The translations under genes were made by a program, and so were the position numbers. Shown in pieces: positions 1 through 8,021 of a DNA stretch of 64,000 bases; within the stretch, counting starts at the first letter, position 1, and every line of letters begins with the position of its first letter. The stretch is from NCBI GenBank assembly GCA_900315545.1, contig OMZM01000002.1:62001-126000 (forward strand), written 5' to 3'. Under the pieces are notes generated by a model. The model ran no database searches, was not told the origin of the DNA, and was given only the letters and a program-made list of their open reading frames with translations. The DNA comes from an uncultured Prevotella sp. Its GTDB lineage: Bacteria > Bacteroidota > Bacteroidia > Bacteroidales > Bacteroidaceae.

Positions 1-2107
1 TGAGATAAGCGTTGATATGGTTTGCCTTTATTGTCTTGTCGTTGTCGAATATAAGGCATTCTCTTGCCTTGCTGTCTTTATGACTAAAGCCAACAATGAC
101 ACAATGCACATGAGCCTTTTGCGTAGCCTCGTTGTCCCAGCGGAAAGTGCGGTGTGCAAAGTCTATGCGCAGTCCATTTTCCATGAGAGTCTGCCATAAG
201 TTTGCCACCTGCTCACCCTGGCAAATGCTGTTTGTCGACACAAAAGCCACTTTCGTGTTTGCTTCTTTTGTCAGCATAAAAGCCTTTTTAAACCAACAGC
301 AAACATAGTCCATATTGCCCACGTTCTTCCACCTGGCTCCAAAAACAGACATCATGTCTTTCTTTTGTTCCTCGCTCATCTGCCTTGCGCCAATGAACGG
401 CGGATTGCCAATGATGTAGTTGTAGTTAACAAGATAGCGATTCATGCTTGGCTTAACCTTGCCGTCGAACTGGTGGGTTACAACATTGATTTCGTCATAT
501 TCTTCAATTTTCTCACTGACAAATGCCGGCTCTGGCTCAATCATCAAGTGTATATTGTTGGCATAAATGGTAGGAACGTTTGATGGAATGTCAATAATAT
601 TCCAGTCCATCCTCAAGGCGTTGCCTTCGCGTATGTTGGTATATGATTTCAGTGGCAGGAATTCGATGTCGCGACGTATTATCTTCTCAGTCTCGCGGAG
701 CATCTGCGCCTCTGAAATCCATAGGGCAGTAGTGGCTACGGTTACGGCAAAGTCGTTGATTTCGATGCCGTAGAACTGCTGTATGCTTACCTTTACGGGA
801 TTCATTTCCTCGAATCCTATCAGCGACTGGTCGTGAAAGCGTTCGCGTATCACTTCGTTTTCCAGCCTGCGCAGCGACAGATATGTCTCCGTCAGGAAGT
901 TTCCGGAGCCACAGGCAGGGTCTAAGAAGGTAAGCGATGCCAGTTTGTCCTGGAACGCCTCGAGCTTCTTTTGTCGCTGTCGCTCAATCTTTTCTTTCAG
1001 TATCTCGTCCAGTTCGTGTTGCAAGTCGTTGAGGAAAAGCGGGTCTATGACTTTGTGTATGTTCTCTATTGATGTGTAGTGCATTCCTCCGCTGCGCCTC
1101 GTCATCGGGTTGAGCGTGCTCTCAAAGAGTGCGCCGAAGATAGTTGGCGATATCTCGCTCCAGTCGAAGCCGAGACATGCGTTCTTCAGGAGTATCTGCT
1201 TCAGTTCCTCGCTGAACTGCGGTATTTCTATTTCTTCTTCAAACAGTCCGCCGTTGGTGTATTGAAATGCTTTCAGTTCCTCTTGTAGATACTTGCTTCG
1301 CTTCTCCATAGGTGTGTTGAGCACCTCGAACAAGTCTTGCAAGGCGCGTCGCAAGTCCTTTGCCTCGTATGATGCAAGATAGTCGTGGAACTGGTCGTGC
1401 GTGAATATTTCCGCATCTTCGGCATATAGACAGAACACGATGCGCACGCAGAGTATGTTGAGCCACCGCAGTGCTTCGGGCGAGTTGTCGTCGTATTGTT
1501 TCAGCAGCTCATCATAGATTTTTGCAACAATCGTGCCTGCCTTTATAGACACTTCCATCTCCTTGTCGAGATGTTCGTTGTTGCTGTCTACGAGAAAGAG
1601 CAGTCTATAGTATTCCTTTCCCAAGTTTTCCAGCAGTATCTGCTGCGGCTCGCCGTCGGGCTGTTCCATGTCGTAGACAAGAAACTCAGAGAAATTGCAG
1701 GTAACAATCCATCTCGGATGTTCAGACACTGGCAGGCTGACAACATACCGGCGTGCCTGCTGAAAGGGATTGAGCGTCTTGCCGTCGCTTTGCAGTATGC
1801 CTTTGCGCAGGTCTTTGCCCATCGATTTCTGCTCTATCAGCACTCGTGTGGAAGGTATGCGTCCGTCGATGAAGTTTGAAGCGTCAACCTTTCTGTGGTC
1901 TTCAAAGCATATAAAGCCGTCGGACGGTGTTTCTATTCCAAACACGTTAGAGAGCAAGTCGATCCAGAAAGGTTGCGACTCGCCTCTTTCGTAGCCCCTG
2001 TCTTTCCATCGCTTAGCAAACTCGGCAGCCGCAGTTGCCATTTGCTTCTGGCTTCGCATGCCACTGCGCTGTCTTTGCGGTCTGGTCTGTTGTTTCTCTT
2101 TTTTCAT
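1..2107 (-). CDS. MmeI-like type IIL restriction-modification enzyme, N-terminal part
   Basis: Single-chain restriction and adenine-N6 methyltransferase enzyme; the first 702 residues are in the window and the C-terminal specificity part runs off the left edge. MmeI-family proteins are about 900 residues, so roughly 200 or more are missing. Seen in order: an N-terminal nuclease domain with a D81...E92-x-K94 signature (IEQKSMGKDL), a helical spacer, the conserved HYTSIENIHKVIDP segment, SAM-binding motif I DPACGSGNFL from residue 396, and catalytic motif IV NPPF from residue 568. In this family one protein cuts and modifies, so no separate methylase gene is expected. I use the ATG at 2107; the frame stays open a little further upstream but holds no other ATG before a stop. 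It lies 84 bp after the dipeptidase gene and could be read with it. Family assignment is firm; target sequence cannot be read. Confidence 0.9.
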   Translation of the reverse strand, partial: MKKEKQQTRPQRQRSGMRSQKQMATAAAEFAKRWKDRGYERGESQPFWIDLLSNVFGIETPSDGFICFEDHRKVDASNFIDGRIPSTRVLIEQKSMGKDLRKGILQSDGKTLNPFQQARRYVVSLPVSEHPRWIVTCNFSEFLVYDMEQPDGEPQQILLENLGKEYYRLLFLVDSNNEHLDKEMEVSIKAGTIVAKIYDELLKQYDDNSPEALRWLNILCVRIVFCLYAEDAEIFTHDQFHDYLASYEAKDLRRALQDLFEVLNTPMEKRSKYLQEELKAFQYTNGGLFEEEIEIPQFSEELKQILLKNACLGFDWSEISPTIFGALFESTLNPMTRRSGGMHYTSIENIHKVIDPLFLNDLQHELDEILKEKIERQRQKKLEAFQDKLASLTFLDPACGSGNFLTETYLSLRRLENEVIRERFHDQSLIGFEEMNPVKVSIQQFYGIEINDFAVTVATTALWISEAQMLRETEKIIRRDIEFLPLKSYTNIREGNALRMDWNIIDIPSNVPTIYANNIHLMIEPEPAFVSEKIEEYDEINVVTHQFDGKVKPSMNRYLVNYNYIIGNPPFIGARQMSEEQKKDMMSVFGARWKNVGNMDYVCCWFKKAFMLTKEANTKVAFVSTNSICQGEQVANLWQTLMENGLRIDFAHRTFRWDNEATQKAHVHCVIVGFSHKDSKARECLIFDNDKTIKANHINAYL

Positions 2108-2191
2108 GTCGTCAGAGTTCTGTTTGATGTTTTCGGCAAGACCGTGCTGTGTCGTCAGACGTGAGGCACAGTGCCCTATGTGAGTTGTTTC

Positions 2192-2983
2192 CTATTTCAG
2201 TTGCTTTACGGGGAATGTGAAGTATGTGTCTGGGAACGGCTCGTTTTTCAGCGTGAAGTGCCACCATTCGGTGTCGAGCGGCTTAAATCCGTGTGCAAGC
2301 ATTGCTCTGCGCAGAATCATGCGGTGCTCAAACTGCTCTGCGGTGATGCTCCTTCCCTTCGGCGACTTGTGGTTGTCGCCGGTATATTCGCCCGTTTCTG
2401 GGTTTCCGCAGAAGTCAGGATGGCTCTCCGGTCCGAACCAGTCGAACGTGCCGCCCATGTCGAGTTCCTTCTCGGTAGCCATGTCGAAGAGAGTCAGGTC
2501 TACCGTTGAGCCTCGCGTGTGTCCGCTCTTAGCCATGATATATTCCTGCTCGAAGAGCACGCTTTTGTCGAGGTCGGGGTAGAAGTATGGCTTCATCTTC
2601 GTGTCGTCAATGTCGGCAGCCCATCTTACGAAATGGTCGACACCCTTCTGCGGACGGTATGCGTCGTAGATTTTCAGTCTGTATCCCTTGCTCATCACGT
2701 CGTCGCTGACGGCACGCAGCGCCTCTGCCGCCTGCTTGGTCAGCAGCGCCGTCGGTTCCTCGTAGCCGTCGATGCGTGCTCCGACGAAGTTGTACGTGCC
2801 GTAGTACCTTATCTCCAGAATGGCATCTGGCACGGCGTCGGTAAGTGTTACGAACTGGCTGCTGTCGTCGGTGGGTGCAACTACTGTCGTCTCATCGTCG
2901 TTGTTGCTGCAGCATGTGATGACACAGATGCCGCATACAAGCAAGAGTGCTGCGGCAATAAGCCAAAATTTAGCCTTTTTCAT
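2192..2983 (-). CDS. ddpX: D-alanyl-D-alanine dipeptidase (VanX/DdpX family, M15D)
   Basis: Zinc dipeptidase that hydrolyses D-Ala-D-Ala, probably in the envelope. The 263-residue product has an N-terminal hydrophobic segment (about 7-24) followed by CC and an acidic linker, suggesting a lipoprotein or exported enzyme. The M15D signature is complete: YDAYRP with Arg110, SGHTRGSTVD with zinc ligands His155 and Asp162, and EWWHF with catalytic Glu239 and third ligand His242. It follows the amidotransferase-like gene by 27 bp on the same strand, so the two are probably co-transcribed. Family knowledge: such enzymes either recycle D-Ala dipeptide released from peptidoglycan or, with VanA/VanH, give vancomycin resistance. 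No van genes are visible here, so a nutrient or recycling role is the better inference. Confidence 0.92.
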   Translation of the reverse strand: MKKAKFWLIAAALLLVCGICVITCCSNNDDETTVVAPTDDSSQFVTLTDAVPDAILEIRYYGTYNFVGARIDGYEEPTALLTKQAAEALRAVSDDVMSKGYRLKIYDAYRPQKGVDHFVRWAADIDDTKMKPYFYPDLDKSVLFEQEYIMAKSGHTRGSTVDLTLFDMATEKELDMGGTFDWFGPESHPDFCGNPETGEYTGDNHKSPKGRSITAEQFEHRMILRRAMLAHGFKPLDTEWWHFTLKNEPFPDTYFTFPVKQLK

Positions 2984-3010
2984 ATCAGTAATTCCTTTTT
3001 AATACAATAG

Positions 3011-4036
3011 TTAATTTTGTTGTCGTTTGTTTTCTTTTTCGGCAGCATGGATGCGTGCCTGCTGCACAAGCGCCGTGAAATAGCGCATCGCCGTAGCGTA
3101 GTCCATGAAGTCGTCTGCGTTGTCGGCACCGTCGAGGTGTTTCACTATGGCAGCCTCCGGATGGTATTGCAGCCCGATGCAGAACGTCTTGTCTTGTCGT
3201 TCCACCACCTCTATGATGTCGGTGCCCTGCGTTTCGGTGTAAGCCGTAACCGTCAGCGGCGTGTCGGCAGCGCTTCCCACGCACTGGTGGTGCCACGACG
3301 GCACGCAGCAGATGGTGTCGCTCTGGGCTATATTGTATATGAGCGACGCTTTTTCGGCTACTGCCACGTCGTGCGGAGAGTAGTCGCGGTATTGTCCGGG
3401 CTGGCTTTCGTTGCGGTGCAGGTAGCTGTAGCTGATGCCCCTTGATGCGAAAAACGTCGGTATGTCCTGTACGACAGTCGCTCCCGACACCACCGACATC
3501 ATCTGCATGCCCCTGCACATGCCCATGACGGGCAGGTCTTGCTCGATGCAGTATTTCATTGTAAGATAGTCAGATACGTCGCGCGTGGCGTTGTAGTCTT
3601 TCTCTGCTTCTATGCCGTGCCATGCTTCGGGCGAGCGCAGGAGAGTAGGCGAGATGTCTTCGCCGCCTGTGAAGACGACGGCAGACAGCGTGCCAACCGA
3701 CTCCGCCACGTTGCTGCCTTCGGCAGTCATGGTCTTTATCTCGTCGGCAAACTGAGGCAGCAGAACGCCCTGCTCATCGGTGTAGGACGGCGTGAGCGTC
3801 GTGCTGTCGACGGCATAGCCGTAGGGTTTCACCTGCTCGAGCATTACCGGTGTGCCGCCAGCCTCTATGATGGCACGCACCATGTTGGTGTAGAATTCCG
3901 AATCGGTGTCGGCACGCCAAGCTATTCCGATGCGCACTTCGCTGTCGGCAGAGGCAGGAGTGGCGGTCTGGCTGTTGCCGTAGAAACTTACCGTAAGCAA
4001 GGCTGCAAGCAGCAGCCACGTCTTGATTGTTTTCAT
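3011..4036 (-). CDS. Exported class I glutamine amidotransferase-like hydrolase (peptidase C26 family)
   Basis: Gamma-glutamyl-hydrolase-like protein of 341 residues with a clear signal peptide (residues 1-22, ending NSQ). The C26 catalytic parts are present: GGEDISP at 124-130, nucleophile Cys174 in GMCRGMQ, and the His292/Glu294 pair in GLQYHPEA. Relatives cleave gamma-glutamyl bonds (for example PuuD); the exported location here points to envelope or periplasmic peptides. The frame is open for 28 codons further upstream, but the signal peptide and the -7 box at 4067-4074 place the start at 4036. It heads a probable operon with the D-Ala-D-Ala dipeptidase, so the pair may act on peptidoglycan-derived peptides; that link is inference. 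Confidence 0.87.
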   Translation of the reverse strand: MKTIKTWLLLAALLTVSFYGNSQTATPASADSEVRIGIAWRADTDSEFYTNMVRAIIEAGGTPVMLEQVKPYGYAVDSTTLTPSYTDEQGVLLPQFADEIKTMTAEGSNVAESVGTLSAVVFTGGEDISPTLLRSPEAWHGIEAEKDYNATRDVSDYLTMKYCIEQDLPVMGMCRGMQMMSVVSGATVVQDIPTFFASRGISYSYLHRNESQPGQYRDYSPHDVAVAEKASLIYNIAQSDTICCVPSWHHQCVGSAADTPLTVTAYTETQGTDIIEVVERQDKTFCIGLQYHPEAAIVKHLDGADNADDFMDYATAMRYFTALVQQARIHAAEKENKRQQN

Positions 4037-4066
4037 AATATGTAGTGTGTTGTGTGTAAAACTCTG

Positions 4067-4074
4067 CAAATTTA
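4067..4074 (-). promoter_or_regulatory. Probable -7 box for the C26 hydrolase operon
   Basis: TAAATTTG on the minus strand matches the Bacteroidota -7 consensus TAnnTTTG, 30 bp before the chosen ATG. No convincing -33 TTTG is seen at the right distance. Confidence 0.45.
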
Positions 4075-4150
4075 CAATTTTTTCGGCTATTACGTGTAGC
4101 ATATCGCAATTTTTTTGCATGAATTTTGCTGTTGCGTGCGCAATGAAACA

Positions 4151-4599
4151 CTAATCAATTTTCGCCCGTTTACTGTCGCGAGAATGTCCGCGAAACCCGT
4201 TTCCGAAATCTGAGGGGCAAAATATGCCCAAATTTCGCGTTTGTCTGTAATTCTCTGACAGTCAGTTTGTTAGTTGTGAGTATAGCGCTTTTGCGCAAGA
4301 AATATATATGTTAAAATTGTCAAAGAGCATGTTTGACATTGTCAAACAGTGTGTTTGAGGATGCCAAACATAGTGTTTGGGGGTGTCAGGCACAGTGTTC
4401 AGCAGGGCAAAAAAGGCGAAACAGGTACCTCAAAGGTACTCTTTGACAATTTTAACAATCAGTGCCGACTCGAAAATTAACACAAATTTGCACTTTCAGG
4501 GGCTGTTCCGATTCTATTTGGAGAGTTTTTCTGTGTCAAAAATTTTCATCATTTTTCATGCCGAAAGAAAAATCAGACGAGTTTGGCACGGTTTTTGCA
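4151..4599 (+). repeat. Dispersed 450-bp intergenic repeat, copy A
   Basis: One of six related copies in this window (449 bp). Left end CTAATCAATTTTCGCCCG; then a GGGGCAAAAT block, the palindrome CTGACAGTCAG at 4255-4265, inverted arms GTTAAAATTGTCAAAGAG (4310-4327) and its exact complement at 4439-4456, and between them a block of 22-bp imperfect repeats starting GTTTGACATTGTCAAAC. It ends in TTGGCACGGTTTTTGCA (4583-4599), a perfect sigma-54 -24/-12 motif, pointing towards the cotH-like gene. It fills most of the 720-bp gap between 4037 and 4757. Short reading frames in it are not conserved as protein in other copies. I know of no described family with this make-up. Confidence 0.95.
4583..4599 (+). 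promoter_or_regulatory. Sigma-54-type -24/-12 motif at end of repeat copy A
   Basis: TTGGCACG-GTTT-TTGCA: GG and GC elements are exactly 10 bp apart, as RpoN promoters require. The cotH-like gene starts about 160 bp downstream, but that gene also has its own -33/-7 promoter at 4675-4706. Function is inferred from sequence match only. Confidence 0.55.
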
Positions 4600-4674
4600 G
4601 GGAGACGAAATCAGCCGTCCGACGAACAGAAAAACACTGAAAAACAGAAATATAAGCAGCAAAATCAGTAATAA

Positions 4675-4706
4675 TTTGTAGAATTGCGGAAAAATATATA
4701 ACTTTG
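4675..4706 (+). promoter_or_regulatory. Housekeeping-type promoter of the cotH-like gene
   Basis: TTTG at 4675-4678, a 20-bp spacer, then TAACTTTG at 4699-4706: a full Bacteroidota -33/-7 pair, 51 bp before the ATG. Confidence 0.7.
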
Positions 4707-4757
4707 TGGGACAAATCTATATATTGAACAAAAAATCAATTACTCAACAAAACAATA

Positions 4758-6326
4758 ATGAAGAATGTCCTTTTTTCGGTTTTCATGCTGTTGCTGTTCG
4801 CAGCAGAGAGCAGTGCACAATGGTGGTGGGGCGACAACTATCCTCCCTACGACAGCAGTGTGGAACTGACAGAAACCAACCTGCCGATAGTGTTCATAGA
4901 CGTAGACGGAGAGACGATAAGCCGCTACGAACGCATTACGGCACGCATGAAAATAATACACAACGGAGATGGCGAAACCAACTATGCCGACACTTTAGCG
5001 CATAAAGGTCAACTTGTTGACTATGAGGGCTATGTGGCGCTTCGCTACAGAGGCAATTCGTCGTACAACAGCAGCGACAAGAAACCCTATTCGTTTCGCA
5101 CTCTCGACAACAGTCTGGAGCAGGACGGACAGAAAAAGAAAGTGGAAATACTGGGCATGGGCAAGGACAACAACTGGGCTCTGCTGGCTCCGTTTTCCGA
5201 CAAGAGCATGATTCGCGACATGCTGGCATTTGAGCTGTCGCGCCAGTGGATGGAGTTCGTTCCGCAGGGCAGATTCTGCGAAGTGGTGCTCGACGGCACC
5301 TATTACGGCGTGTACGTGTTGTGCGAGGTAGTGAGCAAGGGCAAGCACCGTCTCAACCTGCCCGATCCAGGCAACGAGGGCGACGCGCTGACAGGCGGAT
5401 ACATGGTGGAGGTAGACCGCAGCGAGGACTATGCGTTCTTCTCAAACTATCATCCGGTGGACAGACGCGGCAACGAATATGAAGGAAACAGCATCTGCTT
5501 CCAGTATAAATTCCCCGACTACGAAGACATGACCGATGAGCAGGACAACTACATAAGGACTGCCGTAGACAGGATGGAGCAGTCGCTCGCATCGGCAGAC
5601 TACCGCAACCCCGAAACGGGATATGCCAGATATATCGACGTGATGTCGTTTGCAGACTATCAGCTGGCAAAGGAATTTGGGCACGACGTAGACGGCTACC
5701 GCCTCAGTGGCAAGATGTATAAGCGCCGCGACAGCGAGGACAGCCGCTTCAAGATGGCACTGTGGGACATGAACCTCGCCTACGGCAACTCCGACTACTA
5801 CGACGGATGGCGCACAGACACATGGGTGTATGAAAACAACGAGATGCTGTATGACTACAACGACCCGCAACTCGTGCCTTTCTGGTGGCATAAGCTGAAC
5901 GCCGACGCCAACTATCGGAACATCATGAAAGAACGCTGGGCAGAATACAGGCATGCCAACTTCAGCGACGAAAGCATCGTGGCACTCGTCGACTCGATGG
6001 TCAGCCTGCTCAACGCGCACGGGGCGCAGCAGAGAAACACGCAGGCATGGGACAACTGGGGAGTGTATGTCTGGCCTAACTACTATGTGGCTCTGGACTA
6101 CGACGACGAGATAGACTATCTGAAGCAGTGGCTCGCCGACCGCATAGCGTGGATGGACGAGAAACTGGAATACGACCCGAATAAGCCCCTGAACGTCAGG
6201 ACGGCTGCCGACACACACCGCATAGTGGCTTACTATACGCCCGACGGCAAGAAAATCAGCATGCCGGCACACGGATTCTACATAGTGAAATATGACGACG
6301 GCACAACAAGAAAGATAGCACTGTAA
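4758..6326 (+). CDS. CotH-kinase family secreted protein
   Basis: 522 residues with a signal peptide (1-20, ending SSA) followed by WWWGD. The central region carries CotH-family landmarks: YRGNSSYNSSDKKPYSF, LLAPFSDKSMIRDMLAFEL and the GTYYGVYVLCE segment, plus KMALWDMNLAYGN further on. CotH proteins were first known from spore coats, where they are atypical protein kinases; in Bacteroidota they are common exported proteins of unclear substrate. The last 30 residues (GFYIVKYDDG, then a basic-hydrophobic end) resemble a short type IX secretion or 'FxIxK' C-terminal module. A separate promoter lies just upstream, and the next gene begins 14 bp after the stop. Family call is good; whether it phosphorylates anything is open. 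Confidence 0.87.
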   Translation: MKNVLFSVFMLLLFAAESSAQWWWGDNYPPYDSSVELTETNLPIVFIDVDGETISRYERITARMKIIHNGDGETNYADTLAHKGQLVDYEGYVALRYRGNSSYNSSDKKPYSFRTLDNSLEQDGQKKKVEILGMGKDNNWALLAPFSDKSMIRDMLAFELSRQWMEFVPQGRFCEVVLDGTYYGVYVLCEVVSKGKHRLNLPDPGNEGDALTGGYMVEVDRSEDYAFFSNYHPVDRRGNEYEGNSICFQYKFPDYEDMTDEQDNYIRTAVDRMEQSLASADYRNPETGYARYIDVMSFADYQLAKEFGHDVDGYRLSGKMYKRRDSEDSRFKMALWDMNLAYGNSDYYDGWRTDTWVYENNEMLYDYNDPQLVPFWWHKLNADANYRNIMKERWAEYRHANFSDESIVALVDSMVSLLNAHGAQQRNTQAWDNWGVYVWPNYYVALDYDDEIDYLKQWLADRIAWMDEKLEYDPNKPLNVRTAADTHRIVAYYTPDGKKISMPAHGFYIVKYDDGTTRKIAL

Positions 6327-6340
6327 CATAACCGACAGAC

Positions 6341-7447
6341 ATGCAGATAATAATGACGATAGGCAACGACAAACTGATGGAAAGGGACAAGACCCTCTTC
6401 ATCTGCTCAAAGCGTACGCCTATAAACCTGTATGAATATGTTTTCCGCTGGGTCGACAGCCTGACGAAAGACGACTGCATAGCCTGTTTCAACTCGACGG
6501 AGATGGAAACAGAAGTGCTGAAGGCACTGCTCGTGGCGAAAATACCGACGGTGCTGTTCGTGATGAACAGGTTTACTGACGTCAACAACATACAAGTAAC
6601 ACAGGCATTAAAGGAAAAACGCCTGTTAATAGCCATACTGAAACGCGACGAGCCGAGAGGTGCAGGACTGACACCGAGACTCAGAAACGAATACGTATTG
6701 TCGATTTGCAGTAATGTAGCGTGCGGATACGTAAACAAGAACGGCAACGTTTTCTCCCTGCTTGCAGGCAAAACCAACGTCAGCAACATAATAGACGACA
6801 GCACGGCAGCGATGGTTGCCGACACCGACAGCCGACGCGAACGTTGGACAGTGGCACAAGACAAGGTGCTCCTGCGCATGTTTTACGAAGACATGGGAAT
6901 ACATGCCATTCACAAGAAACTCTCACGGACATACCAGGCTGTATATACGCGCATCAAAGCCATAACGCAGTCGGAGTCAACGCTGAAGGGACGAGAGTTC
7001 GAAGACTTTGTGCTGTCTCTCTTTCCGTTTAGCCGCGAAAGCGAACTGGCGTTGCTGGAATGGCAGGGTGACAAGTCTTTCGGAAACATAAAACCCGAAA
7101 ACAACAGCCATCCGGACTTGGTTTTGCGATATGGAAAGGAGGAATTTGCAGTGGAATGTAAATGGCGCGAAAGGCTGAAGTATAACGCCAAGAACGATAT
7201 TTTTACAGAGAAAAGCATAAGAAACTATGAAGTTTTTTCACAGACGCGCAACATGCCGGTAACAGCAGTAATAGGTCTGGGAGGCGAACCGTCTAATCCC
7301 GAGCATCTGTATATCGTACCTTTGGAAAAGGTAAGGGCGACTTTCGCCGACACAAACAACCTTGCAAGATATGAATTTTCAGGCAATTTTTTCGACAAGG
7401 GCATGTTCATACGCAAGAAAAAGAGACGCTATGAGAAAAAAGGATAA
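6341..7447 (+). CDS. Rossmann-like / Myb-like / PD-(D/E)xK nuclease candidate
   Basis: 368 residues in three parts. Residues about 15-100 have an alternating strand-helix pattern (TLFICSKRTP, IPTVLFVMNRF) that recalls a DprA/SLOG-type Rossmann fold. Residues 167-208 (RERWTVAQDKVLLRMF ... VYTRIKAI) look like a Myb/SANT DNA-binding helix set. Residues 217-300 look like a restriction-endonuclease fold: GREFEDFV helix, HPDL with Asp259, then VECKW with Glu272 and Lys274. It is a soluble protein and lies 14 bp after the cotH-like gene, so probably in its operon, though no functional tie is evident. The active-site pattern suggests DNA cleavage or repair. I do not recognise a named family for the whole; domain calls are from pattern reading only. 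M13 is an alternative start. Confidence 0.6.
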   Translation: MQIIMTIGNDKLMERDKTLFICSKRTPINLYEYVFRWVDSLTKDDCIACFNSTEMETEVLKALLVAKIPTVLFVMNRFTDVNNIQVTQALKEKRLLIAILKRDEPRGAGLTPRLRNEYVLSICSNVACGYVNKNGNVFSLLAGKTNVSNIIDDSTAAMVADTDSRRERWTVAQDKVLLRMFYEDMGIHAIHKKLSRTYQAVYTRIKAITQSESTLKGREFEDFVLSLFPFSRESELALLEWQGDKSFGNIKPENNSHPDLVLRYGKEEFAVECKWRERLKYNAKNDIFTEKSIRNYEVFSQTRNMPVTAVIGLGGEPSNPEHLYIVPLEKVRATFADTNNLARYEFSGNFFDKGMFIRKKKRRYEKKG

Positions 7448-7543
7448 TGTCGGTCTGTACAGAAAGAAAGACCGCATTTCTGTTGACGAATGAGCAAAAA
7501 AAACAAGAAAAACAGCAGGCGGGAGCGAAAAAGGTAAGAAAAG

Positions 7544-7574
7544 TTTGGTAATTAAATAAAAATTTGTACCTTTG
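7544..7574 (+). promoter_or_regulatory. rpsO promoter
   Basis: TTTG at 7544-7547, 19-bp spacer, TACCTTTG at 7567-7574. Predicted leader of about 100 nt before the rpsO ATG, long enough for the S15 autoregulation known in other bacteria, but no specific fold was established. Confidence 0.75.
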
Positions 7575-7682
7575 CACCGCAAAATCGGAAAATCCGATGC
7601 ATTCGACGACGTTTCCGTTTAGATGAGAACGATTGCGTCAGAAGGATGTAATTAAAAAACACTTAATCATCAAATTAAAAAA

Positions 7683-7952
7683 ATGTACTTAGATCAGGAA
7701 AAGAAAAATGAGATTTTTACCCAGCACGGTAAGTCTACAACAGACACAGGTTCGGCAGAAAGCCAGATTGCATTGTTCACATACCGCATCAAGCATCTTA
7801 CTGAACACCTGAAGCAGAACCACAAGGATTATGTAACAGCACGTTCGCTAACAAAGCTCGTAGGTAAGCGCCGCGCCATGCTCGACTACCTTTATGATCG
7901 CGACATCAACCGCTATCGTGCTATCATCAAGGCTTTAGGACTGAGAAGATAA
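7683..7952 (+). CDS. rpsO: 30S ribosomal protein S15
   Basis: Binds the central domain of 16S rRNA early in small-subunit assembly. 89 residues, the normal length for S15, with the family's conserved run: GSAESQIALFTYRIKHLTEH, then HKDYVTARSLTKLVGKRR and the C-terminal LDYLYDRDINRYR. Own promoter upstream and a hairpin terminator straight after, so it is a one-gene unit. Confidence 0.98.
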   Translation: MYLDQEKKNEIFTQHGKSTTDTGSAESQIALFTYRIKHLTEHLKQNHKDYVTARSLTKLVGKRRAMLDYLYDRDINRYRAIIKALGLRR

Positions 7953-7980
7953 TGAATTTTTAGTTAGTAATACAGTTCTG

Positions 7981-8017
7981 TCTCGCGCGTTTTTACATAT
8001 TCGTGCGAGATTTTTTT
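7981..8017 (+). terminator. Rho-independent terminator after rpsO
   Basis: Stem TCTCGCGCG (7981-7989) with CGTGCGAGA (8002-8010), one G-U pair, followed by seven T. It ends only a few bases before the next ATG at 8022. Confidence 0.85.
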
Positions 8018-8021
8018 ATTT

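Noticed and set aside
2192-2983. Vancomycin resistance locus based on the VanX-like gene
   Set aside because: No VanH, VanA-type ligase or VanRS genes; the neighbour is an amidotransferase-like hydrolase.
4310-4456. CRISPR array suggested by spaced similar words in the repeats
   Set aside because: Units are contiguous at 22 bp and imperfect, with no unique spacers, and no cas genes are present.
4377-4640. Open frame inside repeat copy A with product containing FRFYLESF and VWHGFC
   Set aside because: The same frame appears in copies B and F but is broken by stops in C and D, and changes do not favour synonymous sites. It is a by-product of the nucleotide repeat.
5442-6329. Long minus-strand frame of 295 codons opposite the cotH-like gene
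   Set aside because: Antisense shadow arising from codon bias; composition rich in His, Cys and Val without any domain.
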